Source: JBBTVO01 sp038058335
Lineage (GTDB): Bacteria; Patescibacteriota; Microgenomatia; Levybacterales; UBA12049
Assembly (NCBI GenBank): GCA_038058335.1
Contig: JBBUBI010000021.1
Coordinates: 1 to 18,079 of the forward strand
Direction of reading: 5' to 3'
DNA length: 18,079 bases
Below, piece by piece: positions 14,863 through 18,079 of this stretch. Numbering within the stretch: the first letter of the stretch is position 1; every line of letters begins with the position of its first letter. Under the pieces are notes generated by a model. That model was not told where the DNA came from and did not search any database. It worked only from the letters and a program-made list of their open reading frames with translations. Made by a program: the position numbers and the translations under genes.

Positions 14863-15852
14863 CTAGGGTGGACAGTAACCTGTCGCTATATCGACCTGTT
14901 CGGAGGCTCCAGCCGGAAGGCCGGGGTTACCGGGGTAGGTGGGAGTGTGGATGACCCACGCTGCGTTGCCGGTTATGGCTCCGCTCCCACTGTACATGTT
15001 CCCACTTACGTGAGACCAGTTGCCTCCAAGGACACTCGTGTCACAGGTTGTTCCCTGTGGCGCGGGAGCCTGGGGGGCTACCTGCTGAGGAACCGTGACG
15101 GTTCCTGTGTAGGTTTGCCCGTTGACATTCACCGTGCCGGGGATGGTTGTCTGACTCTGAGTCGAGACTCCACTCCCGTTGCACGAGAAGTTTCCCGCAG
15201 TTGCGCGGAACGATGGTACGTCGCCCTGGCCGAATATGTCCTCCTTGGACACTAGGCCACACGGCGGGTTGTCCTTGACAGCATCCCCGTCCGGGTAGAC
15301 TGCGTGCCAGCGGACTGTCGCTGCCGATGCCTGGTAGAGCGATCCATCGCCGATGTAGACCTTGACTGAACCATCAGCCAGAGTGTACGTACAAACGTAC
15401 CCTACAGGACAGATAGTGTCGTGAGTCTTGCCACTCGGGTCACGGAATGTGAATGCCGAGCATTCGGTCCCTACCCTCTGGTAGTCCGTAGCCGTTGCCG
15501 ACTTGACCTCTGCGGTCGTGGGACCAGGGTAGTTCTCCGAATTGGTTGTCCCGCTAGCACACTTCAGACCGTTCAGGATGAACATGGTCGGGCCTGTGTA
15601 GGTCGTGCCGCCGGTGAGAGTCGGGTTGCCGCCGCCGTTAAGCTTGTCCAGCTGAAGCAGGATGAGCTCGTCGGTGCTGAGCTTGCCGTCGTTGTTGACG
15701 TCGCCCTCGAGCTCCTGTTCCGAGTTGTTGTTGTCACCTCCGAATATATCGAAGTTGAAAACCCCATCGACTGCCCATACAAGGACAAGGAGTAGGAACA
15801 AACCGACGATAAGGCCGGCAATTCCTGCAATGATATTCCACAAAGTGTTCAT
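14863..15852 (-). CDS. Membrane-anchored, Cys-rich extracellular protein with a dockerin/EF-hand-like motif
   Basis: The 329-aa product starts at ATG 15852 behind AAGGAG, and a perfect hairpin (CACGT-AAA-ACGTG, 15863-15875) precedes the SD. Residues 5-29 form one strong transmembrane helix; residues 30-329 should be outside. Residues 50-63 (GDVNNDGKLSTDEL) match the dockerin/EF-hand calcium loop, present once instead of twice. The rest is Gly/Thr/Ser/Pro-rich, beta-prone and low in charge, with eight Cys that could pair as disulfides and a PQQVAPQAPAPQ linker near residues 254-265. Codon use is more GC-rich than in the glycosyltransferase cluster. Closing an operon of tiny membrane and basic proteins, it could be a surface adhesin, pilus tip or phage adsorption protein; that is inference. 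No homologue is recognised. It ends in TAG. Confidence 0.75.
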   Translation of the reverse strand: MNTLWNIIAGIAGLIVGLFLLLVLVWAVDGVFNFDIFGGDNNNSEQELEGDVNNDGKLSTDELILLQLDKLNGGGNPTLTGGTTYTGPTMFILNGLKCASGTTNSENYPGPTTAEVKSATATDYQRVGTECSAFTFRDPSGKTHDTICPVGYVCTYTLADGSVKVYIGDGSLYQASAATVRWHAVYPDGDAVKDNPPCGLVSKEDIFGQGDVPSFRATAGNFSCNGSGVSTQSQTTIPGTVNVNGQTYTGTVTVPQQVAPQAPAPQGTTCDTSVLGGNWSHVSGNMYSGSGAITGNAAWVIHTPTYPGNPGLPAGASEQVDIATGYCPP

Positions 15853-15901
15853 GGTTCTCCTTCACGTAAAACGTGATGAACTGAACTTGGGTTGATGAGT
15901 G

Positions 15902-15961
15902 CTACATCCTCTTGCGAGGGTTTAAACAATCAATATTCGGTTGTTGACTAATGCTACGCAT
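15902..15961 (-). CDS. Possible 19-aa leader peptide before the 329-aa protein
   Basis: ATG at 15961 opens 19 codons ending in TAG. A full-length SD (GAGAGGAGGTG) lies only two bases before the ATG, closer than usual, so translation is uncertain. The 3' end of the ORF lies in a small hairpin with a GCAA loop (CCTC-GCAA-GAGG). It may be a regulatory leader or only a stray SD. Confidence 0.25.
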   Translation of the reverse strand: MRSISQQPNIDCLNPRKRM

Positions 15962-16020
15962 CACCTCCTCTCATGAATTGCTTGGTTGATATGTGCCGCA
16001 TTGGTCGGGCCTCATCGCCT

Positions 16021-16149
16021 CTATTCTGCTGATGCCCCGAGCGGGTCTTGCGGGTCGGCTCTGCCAATTAGCTTCTCCTTCAGATTGAGGGTTACAGCTG
16101 TAACATAGCCGATCCCGAACCCGATGACGAGTCCTAGGATAAACCGCAT
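16021..16149 (-). CDS. Small single-TM protein, 42 aa
   Basis: ATG 16149 follows a clear SD (AAGGAG, nine bases upstream). Residues 3-20 are a Gly-rich membrane helix with GxxxG-type spacing (LGLVIGFGIGYV) that favours helix packing. Residues 24-42 are a polar tail. It resembles YtxH-like or phage minor-coat small membrane proteins only in general layout, and the family is not recognised. It lies 24 bases after the Lys/Pro-rich ORF and has no partner other than the operon. It ends in TAG. Confidence 0.62.
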   Translation of the reverse strand: MRFILGLVIGFGIGYVTAVTLNLKEKLIGRADPQDPLGASAE

Positions 16150-16173
16150 TTCGCTTTCTCCTTCTTGCTTGTT

Positions 16174-16362
16174 CTACTTCTTGCTGTTCTTATTGCCGTT
16201 GGAGTGTCGCTTGATCCACCGCCGACTTTTCGGTTTTGGTCGTTTATTTTCGGTAGCCTTCGCGGGTTTCGTCGGCTTCTTGATAGGCTTCATGACTACG
16301 ACTGCTGGTGCTTGAACTTGGTCGTTGTCCGCCTTGCTGCACCGCGCCTTTTGATCTTCCAC
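16174..16362 (-). CDS. Basic Lys/Pro-rich small protein (start uncertain)
   Basis: GTG 16362 gives 62 aa. The first half is acidic/Gln/Ala-rich; the second half (from about residue 24) is strongly basic with KKPTKPAK and SRRWIKRH and a Lys/Asn-rich end, suggesting nucleic-acid or membrane-phosphate binding. The same frame is open upstream to about 16466 and looks coding there, but no ATG, GTG or TTG occurs in that part. A missing base in the assembly, frameshifting from the ATGATG at 16446-16451, or an unusual start would give about 90-100 aa. It overlaps the ORF at 16296-16451 in another frame. No SD is convincing before 16362. It ends in TAG. Confidence 0.45.
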   Translation of the reverse strand: MEDQKARCSKADNDQVQAPAVVVMKPIKKPTKPAKATENKRPKPKSRRWIKRHSNGNKNSKK

Positions 16363-16451
16363 CAGTTCTGCCTGTTGGCGTGTCGTGGCGTAGGCCAGTC
16401 GTTCGAAACAACCAGTCTCGCTTGCGCGTTGCTCGGTTGCGGGATCATCAT
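16296..16451 (-). CDS. Basic small ORF, 51 aa, overlapping the Lys/Pro-rich protein
   Basis: Tandem ATG ATG at 16446-16451 follows AAAGG at a spacing of ten bases. The product is basic and Arg/Lys/Gln-rich, with WWKIKRRG and RRTTTKFK, and no membrane helix. It overlaps the frame of the neighbouring ORF for 67 bases. Either this frame or the other may be the true one, or both may be used as in compact phage genomes. The composition of the other frame looks more protein-like. It ends in TAG. Confidence 0.4.
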   Translation of the reverse strand: MMIPQPSNAQARLVVSNDWPTPRHANRQNWWKIKRRGAARRTTTKFKHQQS

Positions 16452-16472
16452 GGGTGCGTATCCTTTCTACGG

Positions 16473-16613
16473 CTAGACTTCAGTTGATTTTGCTTCTGAG
16501 AGCTGGTCGTTCACCTCTTGCGGGGTGAAGTCAACTTGAGCTACCAGAAACTTGCCCGTGAAGAGTGCATAATAGGCACTTATCAGCGAGCTTAGATTGA
16601 AAAATTTTTTCAA
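16473..16613 (-). CDS. Small hypothetical protein, 46 aa, TTG start
   Basis: TTG 16613 lies behind AAAGGTGGTGA, an extended SD at good spacing; in-frame GTG codons at 16619 and 16622 are alternatives. The N-terminal half is hydrophobic (FFNLSSLISAYYALFTG) and may insert in the membrane. The C-terminal half is acidic and polar (FTPQEVNDQLSEAKSTE). A longer 135-aa reading of this frame runs through two better-supported genes and is rejected. The start codon lies inside a perfect 21-base palindrome (16595-16615), so initiation could be sensitive to RNA folding. It ends in TAG. Confidence 0.5.
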   Translation of the reverse strand: MKKFFNLSSLISAYYALFTGKFLVAQVDFTPQEVNDQLSEAKSTEV

Positions 16614-16615
16614 TC
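16595..16615 (-). promoter_or_regulatory. Perfect palindrome covering a start codon
   Basis: The 10-base arms GATTGAAAAA and TTTTTCAATC flank a central T. The palindrome spans the TTG start of the 46-aa ORF and its first codons. It may act as an RNA switch hiding the start, or as an operator. Only the symmetry is observed. Confidence 0.4.
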
Positions 16616-16674
16616 TCACCACCTTTCGTGGGTTAGAACTAGGTTGGCTATTCGGTTGTAGGTCGGAGAAGGCT

Positions 16675-16788
16675 CTACTTGCGCATCCTGCCTTTCTTTT
16701 TTGGCCGTTTGGCGTCCTTCTTCTGTTCACGACGCTGAGACTTGGTCTCGGCGTTTTTTTTTGGCCGTCCGTGCATTCTAGATGCCAT
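16675..16788 (-). CDS. Very basic 37-aa protein, probable nucleic-acid binding
   Basis: ATG 16788 follows GGGAGGGG at good spacing, one of the better SDs here. About half of the residues are Lys or Arg (GRPKKN, RREQKKDAKRPKKKGRMRK) with almost no hydrophobic residues. This is typical of packaging or nucleoid-type peptides (protamine-like) or of RNA-binding tails. Phage DNA-condensing proteins are one comparison; a ribosomal-protein-like fragment is another. Its start overlaps the stop of the preceding gene by 11 bases, a sign of translational coupling. It ends in TAG. Confidence 0.55.
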   Translation of the reverse strand: MASRMHGRPKKNAETKSQRREQKKDAKRPKKKGRMRK

Positions 16789-16903
16789 TGATCCCCTCCC
16801 TTCCGCAAATGCGGTCTAGTTTGGATTTTGCTTGTGCGTGCCGTTTGTAAGCCTCCTTCGAAGCTGATTCGAGCATACACAACCTGCAGGATTGATTTAG
16901 CAC
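16778..16903 (-). CDS. Small hypothetical protein, about 41 aa (start uncertain)
   Basis: The frame closes with TAG at 16778-16780 and is open to 16906. GTG at 16903 or 16906 lies right against a full-length SD (AAAGGAGGTG), which is too close by usual rules. TTG 16882 and ATG 16876 are further options, the last giving 32 aa. The product is polar and basic with a Cys-x-x-Cys near the N-terminus if the GTG is used (CRLC), and a third Cys later. No family is recognised. It is placed between the 38-aa membrane protein and the basic 37-aa protein, and overlaps the latter by 11 bases. Confidence 0.42.
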   Translation of the reverse strand: MLNQSCRLCMLESASKEAYKRHAQAKSKLDRICGREGINGI

Positions 16904-16938
16904 CACCTCCTTTCAGAGTCTCTCCGCTTGCGCGAAGG

Positions 16939-17055
16939 CTAGATGCCGTTAGGAAACAGAGCGTTTCCTATTTGGGCAATTATGTAGGCAGAGACAAAAG
17001 TGAAAAAAATCACTATTGCATACCTTTTCCATAGACTCAATTCTTGCCACTTCAT
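16939..17055 (-). CDS. Small single-TM protein, 38 aa
   Basis: ATG 17055 follows AAAGGAAAAGCAG, a usable SD. The N-terminus is polar/basic (KWQELSLWKR), then one aromatic-rich membrane helix spans residues 12-29 (YAIVIFFTFVSAYIIAQI), and a short tail follows. By the positive-inside rule the N-terminus is cytoplasmic. Size and layout resemble minor coat proteins of filamentous phages or small T4SS/pilus subunits, but similarity cannot be claimed. A hairpin (CACGTGAA-AA-TTCATGTG) precedes its SD, comparable to the one before the 329-aa gene. It ends in TAG. The 135 bases upstream hold only hairpins. Confidence 0.6.
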   Translation of the reverse strand: MKWQELSLWKRYAIVIFFTFVSAYIIAQIGNALFPNGI

Positions 17056-17190
17056 CTGCTTTTCCTTTCGGCTTCACGGGCGTGCTTCACATGAATTTTC
17101 ACGTGTTCACGCACGGTTTAGGCTAGGTTTATACGCTAGTGCGTGCGCTGGGGCGACTCTTTCTCGAGAGATGCCTAGTGCTTACACAAG

Positions 17191-17385
17191 CTAGAACTGA
17201 TCTAAGAAGATCATAGCTACAGGAATTGCAAAGCCGACTATTAAAATAGCCACGCCTTGTGCCTGATGTGCTAGATCTGCTTTTGGTTCTGCTATAGCCT
17301 TAAGACCCTCAGCCATAAGAAATATGGATAAAAGGATCAGAATAGCTATAGCTCCGAAGGGTAGCTGAACGACTAAATCGGTCAC
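17191..17385 (-). CDS. Two-TM small membrane protein, 64 aa, first gene of the accessory operon
   Basis: GTG 17385 is chosen because AGGAGGAAATC stands directly before it, a textbook SD. Two membrane helices are clear, about residues 10-26 (FGAIAILILLSIFLM) and 43-60 (GVAILIVGFAIPVAMIF), joined by a polar loop with charged residues (EPKADLAHQ). This hairpin topology is shared by VirB2/TrbC pilins, phage holins and some phage coat proteins. No signal-peptide cleavage site is seen, which argues against a classical VirB2 precursor. It is the first gene after the consensus promoter and structured leader and so probably the most expressed. It ends in TAG. Confidence 0.65.
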   Translation of the reverse strand: MTDLVVQLPFGAIAILILLSIFLMAEGLKAIAEPKADLAHQAQGVAILIVGFAIPVAMIFLDQF

Positions 17386-17637
17386 GATTTCCTCCTCAAC
17401 TATATGATAAAACTGATAAATAATAAATTCTTAGGGTTATATCCGTTTGATCTCACCATTTAGGCAACAAGTACTTTCGTACAAGCCTGAAGGCTAGATC
17501 GCTCGGATTCTGCATACCTGTTAAAGATCTCTCCTGGAAGAGAGTAGGCTAGAAGATTGCTCTTCCAAACTGGTCTCTTCCAGAAGCGTACTATTTCAAC
17601 ACGATATGCCCGCAAAATGGGCATAGTGAGAAAGAGT
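17386..17637 (-). promoter_or_regulatory. Structured ~250-nt leader of the accessory operon
   Basis: Between the consensus promoter and the GTG at 17385 no ORF with a start signal is seen, but several stem-loops are. They are 17606-17624 (ATGCCC/GGGCAT), 17534-17542 with 17575-17583 (9 bp, CTGGAAGAG/CTCTTCCAG) and 17471-17482 (GTAC with a GAAA loop on the transcript). A second CTCTTCCA at 17560-17567 and a local CTCTC/GAGAG stem compete for the same bases, so exclusive folds are possible, as in a riboswitch or attenuator. No known riboswitch class is recognised. Confidence 0.5.
17505..17519 (-). repeat. Right copy of the 15-bp inverted repeat
   Basis: On the minus strand it reads AGGTATGCAGAATCC, one base different from 14486-14500 on the plus strand. 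It lies inside the structured leader, about 3 kb from its partner. Confidence 0.4.
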
Positions 17638-17643
17638 CGCGCG

Positions 17644-17672
17644 ATTATATCAAATATTATAGGCTTTGTCAA
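17644..17672 (-). promoter_or_regulatory. Consensus sigma-70 promoter of the accessory operon
   Basis: On the minus strand TTGACA (plus 17667-17672), 17 bases and TATAAT (plus 17644-17649) match the consensus at all 12 positions, with TGA before the -10. The -35 sits in the loop of a 6-bp inverted repeat (AGGCTT-GACA-AAGCCT), a plausible operator. Expected transcription start is near 17637. Confidence 0.85.
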
Positions 17673-17714
17673 GCCTGAGAAGAGTCCGCGAAAGAACTCA
17701 TCTATAGGTCGTAA

Positions 17715-17744
17715 GTGACATATAATATATTTTTGTCGTATACT
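17715..17744 (+). promoter_or_regulatory. Promoter for the right-edge gene
   Basis: GTGACA (17715-17720), an 18-base spacer and TATACT (17739-17744) are followed six bases later by ATG 17751, so the transcript would begin at the start codon. It is divergent from the accessory-operon promoter, with about 42 bases between the two -35 elements. Confidence 0.55.
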
Positions 17745-17750
17745 TGAGGT

Positions 17751-18079
17751 ATGGACAAAGTTCATGAGCGGGTATTACTTGAAATTAAGACATCGAGGAC
17801 CGGGGAGGAGACACCGGAGGCGATGGTGCAATTCCTCGCAAGTCTTGTGTCTCTGCGGAAAAGACTTCTCAATCTCGTACCGGTAGCAGTTCCTATAACT
17901 CTTGAGATTGGCGTAGTTGATCAGCTGATACATTTCTATATTTCAATTCCTGCGACTCTTCAGGCATTTATCGAGTCGCAGCTTGTCTCACAATATCCCA
18001 AGGCATTGCTGGTTAAATCAAAAGATTCTCTCCCTGAGATACTAGAGCAGAAGGCCAATTTGTCTCTGGGACAAATGAA
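17751..18079 (+). CDS. N-terminus of a large protein, possibly a CPR T4SS/HerA-type ATPase, cut by the window edge
   Basis: ATG 17751 opens a frame with no stop to the edge (109 residues). There is no SD, but the promoter places transcription start at the ATG. The visible part is soluble and alpha/beta: VLLEIKTSRTGEETPEAM, then PITLEIGVVDQLIHFYISIP, then LQAFIESQLVSQYPKALLV. The series LEI...IHFYI-P...L..F.ESQ..SQYP is what I recall from the domain that precedes HerA/TraG-like ATPase domains in CPR secretion or conjugation genes. Without the ATPase part this is only a recognition from memory. It is divergent from the accessory operon, so the two may belong to one transfer or secretion module. 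Codon use is intermediate between the host genes and the accessory operon. Confidence 0.6.
   Translation, partial: MDKVHERVLLEIKTSRTGEETPEAMVQFLASLVSLRKRLLNLVPVAVPITLEIGVVDQLIHFYISIPATLQAFIESQLVSQYPKALLVKSKDSLPEILEQKANLSLGQM

Noticed and set aside
16395..16412. TTCGAAAC-like T-loop sequence suggesting a tRNA
   Set aside because: No acceptor, anticodon or D-arm pairing could be built around it, and it lies inside ORFs.
16473..16880. 135-aa minus-strand ORF
   Set aside because: Only its last 46 codons look coding and have an SD. The upstream part crosses two better-supported small genes in other frames and has an Arg/Ser/Pro-rich, out-of-frame composition.
17460..17765. 101-aa minus-strand ORF
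   Set aside because: It runs straight through the consensus promoter at 17644-17672 and the structured leader, and has no SD.
1..18079. UGA recoded to Gly or Trp
   Set aside because: The long genes are intact under the standard code, use GGN and TGG normally, and contain no in-frame TGA. Only avoidance of TGA stops is seen.
1..18079. CRISPR array, IS element with transposase, integrase or tRNA attachment site
   Set aside because: No regularly spaced repeats, no transposase or integrase ORF and no tRNA gene were found on either strand.

Overview
The window looks like a metagenome-assembled scaffold from a candidate-phyla-radiation (Patescibacteria, probably Microgenomates-like) bacterium. 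This is inferred from small AT-rich genes, a four-S1-domain rpsA, radA next to a soluble PIN-TRAM protein, a dense envelope glycosyltransferase cluster, frequent start codons without Shine-Dalgarno (SD) sequences, and short GC-rich palindromes between genes. No rRNA, tRNA or CRISPR array was recognised, so placement below phylum level is not supported.

Positions 1-5304 are housekeeping and envelope genes: a truncated TVP38/TMEM64-type membrane protein (-), a one-TM protein with an Ig-like domain (+), a class I methyltransferase (-), then rpsA, radA and a PIN-TRAM protein (+). The methyltransferase and rpsA share a symmetric promoter that reads identically on both strands. radA and the following intergenic region each contain 100 N flanked by exactly the same 55 bases, so both gaps are probably false and radA is one 479-aa gene. 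Positions 5305-6492 have no large gene. They hold a promoter-terminator pair for an unannotated small RNA, a 47-aa ORF with its own promoter and almost no leader, a hairpin-rich repeat-like block, and the decayed 3' tail of a second copy of the neighbouring glycosyltransferase.

Positions 6493-8148 read as one 551-codon frame interrupted by a single in-frame TAG. It converges on and overlaps a minus-strand cluster (8135-14430) of four surface-glycan genes: an ALG5-like GT2, a GT4, a very large GT-C/arabinofuranosyltransferase-like membrane protein and a second GT2. These would activate, assemble and finish a lipid-linked or surface polysaccharide.

At about 14.46 kb the character changes. From there to about 17.67 kb is an apparent accessory element of higher G+C. 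It contains a tightly packed minus-strand series of very small genes (two-TM 64 aa, one-TM 38 aa, basic 37 aa, one-TM 42 aa and others) ending in a 329-aa membrane-anchored, Cys-rich, dockerin/EF-hand-like protein. Most of its better-supported starts have SD sequences, all ten proposed ORFs stop in TAG, and a consensus sigma-70 promoter drives it through a ~250-nt structured leader. A ~300-nt chain of about ten hairpins follows the last gene. Two near-identical 15-bp sequences in inverted orientation lie near its two ends. The layout recalls filamentous-phage structural modules or a conjugation/pilus-type operon, but no replication, Zot, integrase or relaxase gene is in view.

Divergent from this element, at the right edge, starts the N-terminus of a protein that looks like the leading domain of CPR type-IV-secretion/HerA-type ATPases (inference), which makes a secretion or DNA-transfer context possible.
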